From Nitrosomonas sp. (lineage in GTDB: Bacteria > Pseudomonadota > Gammaproteobacteria > Burkholderiales > Nitrosomonadaceae), in the NCBI GenBank assembly GCA_016708955.1, contig JADJES010000001.1, positions 310,001 through 374,000 on the forward strand: a DNA stretch of 64,000 nucleotides, read 5' to 3'. Of this stretch, positions 20,063-29,418 are shown one piece after another. Under the pieces are notes generated by a model that did no database searches, had not been told where the DNA came from, and saw only the letters and a list, made by a program, of their open reading frames with translations. The position numbers and the translations under genes are program-made. The first letter of the stretch is position 1, and every line of letters begins with the position of its first letter.

Positions 20063-21229
20063 TTATCCGTGAAGCTTTACAGTCACTTTGCGGCGGCGGG
20101 CCATAGCACCCATCAACCCCAAGCCTGCCAGCAACATGGCGTAGGTTTCCGGTTCGGGAACGGGAGACAGCAAGAAGGCGTGTCCATTGGTAATACCCAA
20201 AAGATCATTGACTGCTGTTCCCACAATCGCACCGTGATCGTTGATGCCGGCAGCTTCTTTCAGCACCCAGCCAGCGCTTGCCAGTGCGGGATCGAGTAAA
20301 CTGTTTAAGTCTATCAGGGTAGCGCCGTCCCAGAGCATTGCGTGCTGGGAGCCATCAGCCATTTCGCTCCAGCCTACAACTTGCCCTAAATTATTGAGCG
20401 CAAGCGCCGAGCTATTTGTACCGCCTAAGGTACCCAGATCGGTCAAGGCAGCGCCATCCCAAAATGTAGCATGCTGAGCGAGATCACCCGTGAGATAACT
20501 CCAGCCGGCAATTTGCCCGATTTGGTTTATTGCCAATGCATTGCTGTCAATACCTCCGAGCGTGCCAAGATCGGTAACCGAACCACTGTTAATATCCCAC
20601 AATGTCGCATGGCTAGCGGCATCACCGGTTGTGAAGCTATTTCCCACAGCGAGTCCGGCGTTGTTGATTCCCAGGGCTTCGCCTGTTTGCTCGCCGAGCG
20701 TATCTAACACAGTGGGTGTCGTGCTGTTGTCCCAGAGTAGCGGTTTGTAGGAGTTGTTATCGGCAGCCACTGCGGCCCCGACCACTTGCCCGAGATCGTT
20801 AATGCCTTGCCCGACACTCCAGAATTCGTCTTTGCGTCCGGCCAAATCTTCGAGGTCAGTTCGAACGCCGGCAGCGTTCCACGTCGAGGCAAAAAACCAG
20901 AAACCGCGGTCTGCATAGCCGCCTGCGATGGCGCCTGAAGAATTAATGCTCCAGCCACGACTGTCTAAATCACTGGTGGCCATGGTAGCACCATCCCAGA
21001 TCGTAAGAATTTCTCCATCATCCCTGATAGGGGTTCCGCGGCTGTTACCATCCGTGATTTGTCCAGCGTTATTGATGGCAAGCGCCATTGACCAGGGCCC
21101 GCCTGCGGTGCCAAGATCATGGAAGGCATAACTGGCCGCATTGGCCTGGCTGGCAGCCAGAAACAAGATGCCAGCCGCGGCTAAACCGGCAAGCTTGATA
21201 CTGGAATACTTGATCGTTTTAGATTTCAT
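20063..21229 (-). CDS. HAF-repeat PEP-CTERM surface protein
   Basis: 388 residues. A signal peptide (MKSKTIKYSS to ASQANA, residues 1-31) precedes at least six repeats of the HAF/extracellular type, recognisable as INDLGQVVGAA, INNAGLAVGNS, INQIGQIAGWS, LNNLGQVVGWS and INDHGAIVGTA, predicting a beta-propeller-like extracellular domain. The C-terminus has the sorting signal PVPEPETYAMLLAGLGLMG followed by a basic ARRRK tail, which exosortase/EpsH systems recognise during export with exopolysaccharide. AAAGGAAAAGAT precedes the ATG. No exosortase gene is in this window. Specific function unknown. Confidence 0.9.
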   Translation of the reverse strand: MKSKTIKYSSIKLAGLAAAGILFLAASQANAASYAFHDLGTAGGPWSMALAINNAGQITDGNSRGTPIRDDGEILTIWDGATMATSDLDSRGWSINSSGAIAGGYADRGFWFFASTWNAAGVRTDLEDLAGRKDEFWSVGQGINDLGQVVGAAVAADNNSYKPLLWDNSTTPTVLDTLGEQTGEALGINNAGLAVGNSFTTGDAASHATLWDINSGSVTDLGTLGGIDSNALAINQIGQIAGWSYLTGDLAQHATFWDGAALTDLGTLGGTNSSALALNNLGQVVGWSEMADGSQHAMLWDGATLIDLNSLLDPALASAGWVLKEAAGINDHGAIVGTAVNDLLGITNGHAFLLSPVPEPETYAMLLAGLGLMGAMARRRKVTVKLHG

Positions 21230-21307
21230 ATCTTTTCCTTTATAAGTTTGGAGTGGATGAACTTATCCGCTCTCTGCAATAAGCAAATTGAAAAAAGTGG
21301 TAGCAGC

Positions 21308-22135
21308 TTATCCGTGAAGCTTTCCAGCCACCTTGCGCCGGCGCGCCATCACACCCATCAACCCCAATCCCATCAGCAACATGGCATAGGTCTCCGGTTC
21401 GGGAACCGCCGAGACTAAGATGGTGCCGTTGACGCCCAGGCTCCTCAGCGCTGCGGATTGACTGGCATAGTCACTTCCGCCTACGAATACGGAGTAATCA
21501 CCCGCCGCCAAGTGAAAGCTTTGTGTAACCACATTATCAAGTAAACCGTCGCCACCGGGGATGATACCCGTGCCGTAGTCCTGACTGCCATCGTAGGCGT
21601 GGCCAATGTAGGTAAAGACACTCGGCGCGACAACTGCCAGAGATTCTTCGCCAGTGATTCTCCAGTCGTGCAATGCTCTGAATGAACCTTCAGTAATGGC
21701 TCCGCCACTATCCACGTCACGAAGAAATAGCGATCCGGCCGAGTCGTCGTGATCCGGACCGCCTAGAGAAAGCGGGTCGTGGGGTAAACCCGAATAGAGC
21801 GAGAATCCCGGGATGAGTCCGTTGCGTCCGCCACCGGCGACCGCTTGCTCAAATGAGAGTTGGACATCGGCATCGCCGGTCAGCGTGAACTGGTAGACGG
21901 CCAACCTGTGCGTATCGGCCCAGTCGGCATCGCTGCCATCGATCCAGCCGAAATTGCCGGGAACACTGGTCGAGATGGACGCCGTTGCATCGCTTGCGCC
22001 ATCGAAAGTACCGAAATTTTTCGTAGAAATGTGCGCCATGGCAGGAGCCGAGACTAACCCCGCACCCAAACCGGCAAGAACCAGTGCATTTTTAAGTGAA
22101 TGTTTCGTAAGCCTCCAACCCTTCCACATTAACAT
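21308..22135 (-). CDS. PEP-CTERM protein whose 5' end was replaced by an IS66 terminus
   Basis: 275 residues as read from ATG 22135, or 273 from ATG 22129. The mature part is an Asp/Gly-rich secreted domain ending in AVPEPETYAMLLMGLGLMG plus ARRRK, a PEP-CTERM sorting signal. The first nine codons (MLMWKGWRL) and most of the tenth come from the IS66 end, and native sequence resumes at K-H-S-L-K-N-A-L. The truncated paralogue at 24464-24755 begins MKNSLKYVLILAG, which shows that the original start would have been M-K-H-S-L-K. The insertion cut inside the start codon and the IS tip supplies a new in-frame ATG. Its upstream region is now IS sequence, so expression is doubtful. Confidence 0.82.
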   Translation of the reverse strand: MLMWKGWRLTKHSLKNALVLAGLGAGLVSAPAMAHISTKNFGTFDGASDATASISTSVPGNFGWIDGSDADWADTHRLAVYQFTLTGDADVQLSFEQAVAGGGRNGLIPGFSLYSGLPHDPLSLGGPDHDDSAGSLFLRDVDSGGAITEGSFRALHDWRITGEESLAVVAPSVFTYIGHAYDGSQDYGTGIIPGGDGLLDNVVTQSFHLAAGDYSVFVGGSDYASQSAALRSLGVNGTILVSAVPEPETYAMLLMGLGLMGVMARRRKVAGKLHG

Positions 22136-22180
22136 CCTGACAAATCATCGTTATCCTCAAACCTTTCACAAGGAGGAACG

Positions 22181-22471
22181 ATGTCATCATCAGAAGCACG
22201 ACGAATTCATATCGAAGCATGGCAAACCAGCGGGATGTCTCAGGCGGCTTATTGCCGGGAACATGGTTTGAATACCAAGACGTTTGGCAATTGGGCTCGC
22301 GAGCATCGTGCTGGTCAGGTCGTTCGGTCACCTGCATTGGTTCCGGTAACGATCAAACCAATGCCTATACCAGCGAATACGATGCGTCTTCACGGCCAGG
22401 GCGATCATGTGTTGGAGCTGCCGTCGACGGTTTCGCCGCATTGGTTGGGGGAGTTGTTGAAGTGTCTTTGA
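22181..22471 (+). CDS. tnpA: IS66 TnpA (helix-turn-helix accessory protein)
   Basis: 96 residues, preceded by an AAGGAGGAACG site. MSSSEARRIHIEAWQTSGMS and QAAYCREHGLNTKTFGNWAR form the helix-turn-helix of the IS66 OrfA family, a small DNA-binding protein needed for transposition. The stop overlaps the start of tnpB, the usual translational coupling in IS66. It appears intact. Confidence 0.88.
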   Translation: MSSSEARRIHIEAWQTSGMSQAAYCREHGLNTKTFGNWAREHRAGQVVRSPALVPVTIKPMPIPANTMRLHGQGDHVLELPSTVSPHWLGELLKCL

Positions 22472-22809
22472 TTGCGAATCCGGGGAAGATTTGGTTGATG
22501 GTTGCGCCGGTGGATATGCGTCGCGGCATTGACGGGTTGTCGGTGTTGGTGGAGCAGGCGTTGCAGCGATCGCCTTGTGCGGGTTCGGCGTTTGTGTTTT
22601 GCAATCGCGCGGGCAATCGCATCAAAGTGTTGCTGTGGGACGGTACCGGCGTGTGGCTGTGCCAGCGGCGTTTGCATCGGGGACGGTTTGTTTGGCAGCA
22701 TTCCGGCGAAGGTGGCATTGTGTTGACGCAGCCGCAATGGGAGTGGTTGATTGCCGGGGTGGATTGGCATCGTTTGGGGTTGCAATCTTGCGGGATGAAA
22801 TATAGCTAA
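22462..22809 (+). CDS. tnpB: IS66 TnpB (Orf2)
   Basis: 115 residues from GTG 22462 (GGGGGAG at 22447-22453), overlapping the end of tnpA; TTG 22468 is an alternative. The signature WLMVAPVDMRRGIDGLSVLV and the run FVFCNRAGNRIKVLLWDGTG identify IS66 Orf2 (PF05717), an essential but poorly understood transposition factor. It appears intact. Confidence 0.86.
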   Translation: MSLIANPGKIWLMVAPVDMRRGIDGLSVLVEQALQRSPCAGSAFVFCNRAGNRIKVLLWDGTGVWLCQRRLHRGRFVWQHSGEGGIVLTQPQWEWLIAGVDWHRLGLQSCGMKYS

Positions 22810-22858
22810 AGCCAATATTGACGCCATTTCTCATGGGTTTTTGCGGTATAATAACGCC

Positions 22859-24442
22859 ATGAAAACGCACGTAAAACAGTCGATTGAATTGGATCATCTG
22901 AATCTCGCGCCAGAGGCTAAAACCGAGGTATCGAACCTGATTCAATCACTGCTTACGCAAGCACAAAACGAGCTCAAACTGCTGGAAGCGAAGAATCAGG
23001 CACTGAAGCTGGAACTGGCACATTTGCGCCGCATTCGTTTCGGTGCGAAGAGCGAAGCACTGTCGCAGCCACAATTCAGCCTGTTCGAAGAAGACTGGCA
23101 AACTGATGCGGCGGCGATCGAAGCGGAAATCGAGCAACTGCCGCTGCCGGTTCCGCAAAACCAAGCGTGCACGCACTGGGCGCCAACCTCTACCGGATCA
23201 CCTGCCGCGCATCGAACACCGCCATGAACCGGAATCCTGTCAATGCAAACAGTGCGGCGGCGATCTGGTAAAAATCGGCGAAGACGTCACCGAACAACTC
23301 GACGTTAAACCCGCCGAATTCTTCGTGCACCGTCACATCCGCCCGCAATACGCCTGCCGGGCTTGCGAAACCGTGGTCGCGGAACCCGTGCCACCCGCCA
23401 TCATCGACGGCGGCATGGCAACACCCGGCTTGCTCGCCTGGATCACCATCGCCAAATACCTCGATCACCTGCCGCTGTATCGCACCGCACAAATCGCCGC
23501 CCGGGAAGGTGTCACTTTATCGCTTTCCACCCTGGCGGAATGGATCGGACGTGTAGGCGTGGCACTGCAACCGCTGGTTGACCGGCTGATTTTGCACTTA
23601 TTGCAAGGCCGTGTGTTGCACGCCGACGAAACCCCGGTGGCGCAACTTGATCCCGGCAGCGGAAAAACGCAACGCGCCTACCTGTGGGCATATCGCAGCA
23701 ACGATTTTGAGTTGGGGCCGCGCATCATCGTATTCGACTACCAAACCAGCCGTAGTGGCAAACATGTGCAAAACTTCCTCAACAAGTGGCAAGGCCACTT
23801 GCTGGTCGACGACTATGGCGGTTACAAGGCTTTATTCTCCAAAACAGCATCACCCTGCACTGAATTAGGGTGCTGGGCGCACGCGCGCGCCGCAAATTCT
23901 TCGACCTGCACCAAGCCAACGCCAGCACCGTTGCATTCGAAGCATTGCAACGCATCGGCAAACTTTACGCCGTCGAAGCAGAAGGCAAGCACTCATCGAC
24001 CGAAGCCCGGCAGATACTACGTGCAGAAAAAAGCCTGCCGATCCTGCAATCGTTGCACGACTGGTTACTGCAAACCCGCTTTCATACCGCCGATGGCGGC
24101 GGCACCGCCAAAGCCATCGATTACACCTTGAAGCGCTGGCAAAGCCTGATCCGCTACGCCAGAAGCGGACACCTGCCGATTGACAACAACCCCGTCGAAA
24201 ACACTATTCGCCCCATCGCGCTCGGCAAGAAAAACTGGCTGTTCACCGGCTCCGAGCGCGCCGGGAAACGTGCTGCCGCCATCCAAACCCTACTCGGCAC
24301 CGCAAAACTCAACGGCCTTAACCCCGCACAATGGCTAGCCGGCACCCTCGAAAAACTCCCCGCCTGGTCTAACAGCCGAGTCGATGAGTTGCTGCCGTTC
24401 GCACCAGAGGTTATTGAAGCATTGCTGAAGGAATGTGGCTAG
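22859..24442 (+). pseudogene. tnpC: IS66 TnpC transposase, two frameshifts
   Basis: The DDE transposase of IS66, ~525 residues if repaired. ATG 22859 opens the N-terminal coiled coil and LRRIRFGAKSEAL segment. An extra base near 23155 shifts the frame into a zinc-binding and catalytic region (CQCKQCGGD, LHADETPVAQL, LLVDDYGGYKALF). An extra dinucleotide in the GCGCGCGC run at about 23881-23890 shifts it back to the original frame for ARRKFFDLHQ, PIDNNPVENTIRPIALGKKNW and the stop at 24442. The +1 and +2 changes sum to three. As read, no full transposase is made. Confidence 0.88.
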
Positions 24443-24463
24443 GTGGTGGAGTTGGAGGCTTAC

Positions 24464-24755
24464 CATCATCAGTGCTTTCGACTATAAATGCCTGGCTTTG
24501 AAATGTGAGCGTGACATCGGCTTCAGATAGCAGGGTAAACCTAAAGCTGTTAAGATGATGCGCATCGCCCCAGTCATTATCCGTTCCATCCGCCCACCCA
24601 TAATTACCGCCGATACCGATTCCCGATTTGGTCATTGAACCAGCGCCATCATAGGTACCCAAATCAGGAGCAGTGATATGTGCCATAACAGGCGCCGAGC
24701 CCAATCCTGCGTGCAAGCCTGCAAGAATCAGTACATATTTAAGTGAATTTTTCAT
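24464..24755 (-). pseudogene. PEP-CTERM paralogue truncated by IS66
   Basis: The N-terminal ~97 codons of a secreted protein paralogous to 21308-22135: a signal peptide MKNSLKYVLILAG to APVMA, then AHITAPDLGTYDGAG and NYGWADGTDNDWGDAHHLN, matching NFGWIDGSDADWADTHRL in the other copy. Native sequence stops after VESTDD where the IS66 end begins; reading continues 18 codons into the IS to a stop at 24411. The C-terminal sorting signal is lost, so this is a remnant. The two paralogues were probably neighbours before the rearrangement. Confidence 0.85.
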
Positions 24756-24874
24756 GTGTGATTTCTTATCTAAATAAAGTTGCGAGCGTTAATGAGCAAA
24801 AAATGCAAATACCGTTTACGGTAAACCACGAAGAGTGAAGAAAAACGGTAACTTATTAACGACTATCCATCCAA

Positions 24875-24920
24875 TCGCTTTGCCGCATTGTTATGCGAAT
24901 ATAGCAATGCGGCAAAGCGA
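24875..24920. repeat. Perfect 16-bp inverted repeat in a gene-free stretch
   Basis: TCGCTTTGCCGCATTG (24875-24890) and CAATGCGGCAAAGCGA (24905-24920) are exact reverse complements around a 14-nt loop. They lie in the ~450-bp gap 24756-25202 between the truncated PEP-CTERM gene and ilvA, about 280 bp past the ilvA stop. There is no U-tract, so this is not a classical terminator; it is a possible structured RNA or protein-binding palindrome. I see nothing else in this gap. Confidence 0.6.
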
Positions 24921-25202
24921 CAAATTGTCACAGACCATCTATAGGAATAATGGATCTCGTGTCCTTAAAGCAATAAACCGTTCAGGATCTGGTTACGTAG
25001 TTCCGGTGACATGGCGATTAATATTTCGGCAGATGGAGATCGAGCGAATCCGAGGGGTTCAGGCAGGTGTAACGTACAGTCGAATTGCATAATTCTTGTA
25101 ATGCGCGGTAACGTTGAAATTCTTGACATGGAAAAAGCAATTTTCAGTTGAAGCTTAATGTCATCCAATTAGCATTAAGGGCATCTCTAAAGTCTGGTTG
25201 GA

Positions 25203-26714
25203 TCATCCAAGAAATAATTTATAGGCGGGATTCTTGGTTTCGTCCCAATAGTGATAACCCAGTTGATTCAGGAATGCTTTGAAGTCAGATCTTTCTTCCG
25301 GAGGAACTTGAATTCCGATCAGCACGCGGCCATAGTCGGCACCATGGTTACGATAGTGAAACAGACTGATATTCCAGTTATGGCTCAGGTTATTCAGGAA
25401 ATTCATCAACGCGCCGGGACGGTCGGGAAATTCAAAACGGTAAAGAATCTCATTTTTAACGTCATGCGCGTGCCCGCCGACTAAATGACGAATATGCAGC
25501 TTGGCCATTTCGTTGTTGCTCATGTCTTCGGTGGCCAGACCGCTTTGTTTTAATTCACTGATCAGTTTCTGGGTTTCCTCCTGATTGCGCACCGATACGC
25601 CAACAAAAACATGCGCCACTTTCGGATCGGCATAACGGTAGTTAAATTCGGTAATGCTTTTGGCACCCAATAAATTACAGAATTTTTTGAAACTGCCGGG
25701 TTTTTCCGGAATCGTCACGGTCAACACAGCCTCACGCCGTTCACCGATTTCCGCCCGCTCTGAAATATGCCGCAGCCGGTCAAAATTCATATTGGCGCCG
25801 GACGCAATCGCAACCAGCGTTTTATGCAAGATCTTTTCACGCGCGACGTACGCTTTGATGCCCGCAACGGAAAGCGCGCCGGAAGGCTCCAGTATCGTGC
25901 GCGTATCTTCAAATACATCCTTGACTGCCGCGCAAATGGCGTCGGTATCGACCAGAATCACTTCGTCGACCAGTTCACGGCACAAGCGGAACGTTTCCTT
26001 GCCGACATGCCGCACCGCCACACCGTCCGCAAATAAACCCACTTGCGCCAATTTAACCCGGCGGCCGCTTTGCAACGAACGATACATCGCATCCGAATCG
26101 ACCGGCTCGACGCCAATGATTTTGATTTTCGGATACAGCCGTTTCACATAAGCCGCTATGCCGGATATCAACCCGCCGCCGCCAATCGGCACAAAAATGG
26201 CGTGAATACTCCCGGTATGCTGCCGCAAGATTTCCATGCCGACCGTTCCCTGCCCGGCAATCACGTCCGGATCATCATAGGGATGAACAAACGTGGCTTG
26301 CTCTATTTTTGCCAGTTTTATCGCGTGCTCGTAAGCATCGTTATAGGAATCGCCATGCAAGGCAACTGTCGCACCCAGTGCCATCACTGCATGCACCTTG
26401 ATTTGCGGTGTCGTCACCGGCATCACGATCGTAGCGCCACAGCTCAACCGCTTGGCAGCTAATGCCACGCCTTGCGCATGATTACCGGCAGAGGCCGCAA
26501 TCACGCCGCGGTTGCGCACCGCAGGCGATAACTTGATCATTTTGTTATACGCGCCGCGCAGCTTGAAAGAAAAGACCTGCTGCAAATCTTCCCGCTTTAA
26601 TAACACCTGATTATGGATGCGCCCGGATAAATTGGCAGCAAGCTCCAACGGACTCTCGATCGCAACATCATAAACCTGTGCGGTCAGTATTCTTTCAAGA
26701 TAATTGTTTTTCAT
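25203..26714 (-). CDS. ilvA: Threonine ammonia-lyase, biosynthetic
   Basis: 503 residues, the usual length for the long, feedback-regulated form. This PLP enzyme converts threonine to 2-oxobutanoate, the first step of isoleucine synthesis. The PLP lysine lies in VFSFKLRGAYNKM and the PLP phosphate loop is VPIGGGGLISGIA. ASAGNHAQGVALAAKRL is the conserved substrate loop. From ~residue 330 two ACT-like regulatory domains follow (EKPGSFKKFCNLLGAKSITEF; EFPDRPGALMNFLNNLSHNW) that bind isoleucine/valine. It stands alone as a single gene. Confidence 0.95.
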   Translation of the reverse strand: MKNNYLERILTAQVYDVAIESPLELAANLSGRIHNQVLLKREDLQQVFSFKLRGAYNKMIKLSPAVRNRGVIAASAGNHAQGVALAAKRLSCGATIVMPVTTPQIKVHAVMALGATVALHGDSYNDAYEHAIKLAKIEQATFVHPYDDPDVIAGQGTVGMEILRQHTGSIHAIFVPIGGGGLISGIAAYVKRLYPKIKIIGVEPVDSDAMYRSLQSGRRVKLAQVGLFADGVAVRHVGKETFRLCRELVDEVILVDTDAICAAVKDVFEDTRTILEPSGALSVAGIKAYVAREKILHKTLVAIASGANMNFDRLRHISERAEIGERREAVLTVTIPEKPGSFKKFCNLLGAKSITEFNYRYADPKVAHVFVGVSVRNQEETQKLISELKQSGLATEDMSNNEMAKLHIRHLVGGHAHDVKNEILYRFEFPDRPGALMNFLNNLSHNWNISLFHYRNHGADYGRVLIGIQVPPEERSDFKAFLNQLGYHYWDETKNPAYKLFLG

Positions 26715-26861
26715 AACGGAAGGTGGGTAAATCCAGGTAAACTTTTAATCTGGAACTGTAACGGAGATTTTAACACGATCAGGGTGGTGTAAGTTTTGTT
26801 GCCATGATGAAATTTCTGGAAAATAGTTACTGAAAATTTAAGCTTATTTAGGAATTCACAT

Positions 26862-27192
26862 ATGTACCCAAAACATCATAGAATCAGATTCATTACAGCA
26901 ACCATCATGGTCATTACTCTAAGTGGTTGCCTCTTCTACCAGCCAGGTTTTAGAAATGGGGCGAGATACTTACTCCGTAACCGCAACTGCCGATGGATAT
27001 CGCCTTGCATCACAGGCGAGAGAAAGTGCCTTTCAAGCGGGAACAGAAAAATGCACATCACTTGGCAAACGCTTTATGCTCACTAATGAATCAACCACTC
27101 GCACACGTATGGGAATTGACACCACAGTAACCGTGACATTTCGTTGTTTGAATGAGAGTGATCCTGAATATTTAAGACCAAATGTTCGATAA
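26862..27192 (+). pseudogene. Small lipoprotein, frameshifted just after the lipobox
   Basis: ATG 26862 has TTAGGA upstream and encodes a lipoprotein signal peptide (MYPKHHRIRF to ITLSGC, lipobox Cys). The frame then degenerates, while the next frame continues as ASSTSQVLEMGRDTYSVTAT and on to TVTFRCLNESDP and a stop at 27192. Restoring a lost GC dinucleotide (TGC-GCC rather than TGCC near 26930) rejoins them into an ~110-residue envelope lipoprotein of a small uncharacterised family with an ADGYRLASQARESAFQAG core. Either a real decay event or a sequencing indel. Function unknown. Confidence 0.72.
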
Positions 27193-27330
27193 GCATCCGA
27201 TTTCGTAATCGAAGACCAAAGAAAGCAATAATTGAGCATGGTACTTCTCTTGTTCTTGCTGTTCCAATGGATCGATTAAAGATGCAAGCTGCTTATCCAC
27301 TGAACGCCAACATTAATCGTCATCAAAGTT

Positions 27331-27993
27331 ATGCCAGAATTTGATACTGAAAAATTTCTCAACACACCAATCTACGCATTTGACTTCAAATTCATGATCG
27401 GGGATGTGAAGGATTTTCTCGAGTTCTCGGAGAACAATATTGATTTGCAATACCAACGTGAGTTACAAGCGATCGCGCATCGAAAAGACAGGGATCAATT
27501 TCCGTCAGATTATTGCGAACATTTGGAAGGGGTAATCAATCATCGTTTTCGTGTAAGTCTGCCTCTGCGTATACGCTACGGTGCATTGTTGTCATTTATA
27601 ACATCAGTAGAATGGTCAGTGAAATTACTTAGTATGAATGCTCTTTCTCCCGTTCCAGAGATAGGTAATACTAATCACACTGTAAAGGTTCTTAAGGAGT
27701 TTTCGGCGCGCGCTCAATTACCTGCTCAGTCGACGATTGAAGAGTACGAGGCTTTGGTCAATGTTCGAAACTGCATAGCTCATAGTGCTGGAATCCTCAG
27801 AACATACAAGTTTAAAGATACATTGCCAGTTTCCGTGGCACGTCTCCAAGGTTTCAATCTCGAAAATTGGCATATCTTCGGTGATCAAGTGTGTATTGAA
27901 CGGGATGCACTAAATCCTTATATTGATCGGATGAAAGAACTTGTTATCGATTTGCACCGCACGATGCACGAGAAAGGACTCACGCAACCATGA
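27331..27993 (+). CDS. Uncharacterised protein with a HEPN-like Rx4H motif
   Basis: 220 residues, cytoplasmic, mostly helical by composition, no signal peptide. The segment EYEALVNVRNCIAHSAG (about residues 140-156) holds R-N-C-I-A-H, the R-x4-H pattern that forms the RNase site of HEPN domains in toxins, Abi and CRISPR-associated nucleases; helices on both sides fit a HEPN four-helix bundle. No MNT nucleotidyltransferase or antitoxin gene is adjacent. It sits alone between the broken lipoprotein and the sbcB remnant, next to the mobile-element cluster. ATG 27331 has no clear ribosome-binding site. The family call is tentative. Confidence 0.7.
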   Translation: MPEFDTEKFLNTPIYAFDFKFMIGDVKDFLEFSENNIDLQYQRELQAIAHRKDRDQFPSDYCEHLEGVINHRFRVSLPLRIRYGALLSFITSVEWSVKLLSMNALSPVPEIGNTNHTVKVLKEFSARAQLPAQSTIEEYEALVNVRNCIAHSAGILRTYKFKDTLPVSVARLQGFNLENWHIFGDQVCIERDALNPYIDRMKELVIDLHRTMHEKGLTQP

Positions 27994-28091
27994 AAGCTAT
28001 AACTAAAAAGCTATTGCGAATCAACTTTTGATAGCTTCTAATTTTAGATTAGCCCGGATACGCTTCTCGACGCAAGGCCTATCATAAACGT

Positions 28092-28695
28092 AACAAATTT
28101 TTCCCCAAGCTTCAAGTCTATCCAGTATCCGCATAGCATTCTCATTCATTTAGTGTGCTTCACGTAATAATGCAATCTGCGCAGCAAATTCAGCAATAGT
28201 AATACTCCCGCCGCCATCGCCTTGTGTCAAGCGCTGCAGGCGCATCTGTTCCAGCGTTGTGCTTCTGTCTGGGTCAATGTTTCCGGCCAATTGCGGGCGC
28301 GGTAGCGGAACAGCAGCTCGGGAAGCCGCGGATCATGAAAATCGAACCGCATTTTCGCCAGTTGTTTCGGTGAAGCACGCCGTATCTGCGCCAGCGATGC
28401 AGCATCTGCATTGTCCAGAAAGCCGTCATACAGCGCCACGATCTACATCGTCGGAAGGCTCGAACGCACGGCTGGTATACGCGGTTGCCACACGCTGAAA
28501 AAAATCCGGTTGGGCACACAGTGCTTGCCAATGCCGGTGACATGCATCCAAATCGAGCGCGATGCGCTCAGCGGCTTCATTATCCAGCGTATTCCTTGGC
28601 GCCAGCGCCGGGCATTTGTTATGACCGGTAACCGCTGCATGCCTTCGGGTAAGTCGTCGTTGCGGGTGAATAGCAATTGACTCAGCTCATCAGAA
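28092..28695 (-). pseudogene. Decayed duplicate of the sbcB 3' half
   Basis: Read on the minus strand, this ~600 bp aligns with sbcB from about 1051 to 1655 (for example the segments ALYDGFLDNADAASLAQIRR and RARNWPETLTQTEAQRW), but with substitutions throughout, a lost base in the TGGGAACA stretch, an indel near the DVDVALYD codons and a missing lysine-rich segment. It has no start codon or N-terminal exonuclease domain. The similarity starts exactly at the repeat array at 28690. It is a gene fragment, probably from a divergent second sbcB copy. Confidence 0.82.
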
Positions 28696-28946
28696 ACAAC
28701 GGGTCACAGAAACAACGGGGTCACCCAGAAACAACGAGAAACAACGGGGTCAGGTACCGAATCACGAATTCTGATTTAAAACGAAAAATGTATTCATCGA
28801 CAACATTCTCAATTCGGTACCTGACCGTTCGCAGTAACAGCAGAAACAACGGGGTCAGGTACCGAATCACGAATTCTGATCTAAAACGAAAAATGTATTC
28901 ATCGACAACATTCTCAATTCGGTACCTGACCGTTCGCAGTAACAGC
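28690..28946. repeat. REP-like array: 105-bp tandem duplication with inverted repeats
   Basis: A 105-bp unit occurs twice in tandem (28737-28841 and 28842-28946) and differs at about one base. It is preceded by three shorter copies of the unit start, AGAAACAACGGGGTCA-like, near 28691, 28708 and 28727. Each full unit contains GGTCAGGTACCGAAT (28748-28762) and its exact complement ATTCGGTACCTGACC (28812-28826), so it would fold into a long hairpin. The ACGGGGTCAGGTACCG head resembles REP/BIME sequences mobilised by RAYT (IS200-like) transposases; no RAYT gene is in the window. Confidence 0.75.
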
Positions 28947-29418
28947 AGTGAATCTAGCGGGTTAAAGTCCCGTCCGAGGAGTTGTCCGTGCGCCTCGGTA
29001 GCATGAGGAAGCGGCGTCGTGGTAACGCGGGGTCGTAAGTTTCCACACAGCAAGAGAGCAGGCCGTAACGCAAGTGAACCTACATGTAGCCTCGTAAACG
29101 AGCTGGAGGAGCCGACCCTGTGGTCAGAAGGGGAAGGCCGTTGGATGGGTGCTGAAATAACGGAAGTGGCATCCATCGACTTCCGGGGTAGCAGGGTCGG
29201 CATGTTCTCGAAGATTTATTGCCCAGTGCTGGAGACCCGGTGCGGTGGTGGGGAGGCCATCGGCTGTTGCGCATAAGGAAACGAAAACGCTGCAGGCCGT
29301 ATCGGGAGTCGGAGGGGTTCATAGTACCGTTTGAGACCGAGGGACAACATAACCCCGGACGAGGGAAGGAACCCTACTTTGTTCATGCAACCAAAGAGTG
29401 GAGGAAAAGGGGATTGCC

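Larger units (their letters stand above)
22107..24463 (+). mobile_element. IS66-family insertion sequence (about 2.36 kb)
   Basis: The ends are imperfect inverted repeats starting GTAAGCCTCCAAC (22107 on) and, on the other strand, GTAAGCCTCCAAC ending at 24463; the GTAA tip is typical of IS66. It carries the usual three genes tnpA, tnpB and tnpC in order on the plus strand. The 8-bp flanks differ (AATGTTTC left, CATCATCA right), so there is no target duplication; see findings. tnpC has two frameshifts, so the copy is probably inactive. Confidence 0.9.

Noticed and set aside
28690..28946. CRISPR-like array
   Set aside because: The repeats are 105-bp tandem units with long inverted arms and irregular partial heads, with no uniform spacers and no cas genes.
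28677..29006. 109-residue ORF on the plus strand
   Set aside because: It is a translation of the REP tandem repeats (two identical blocks) and runs into intron RNA; no coding signal.
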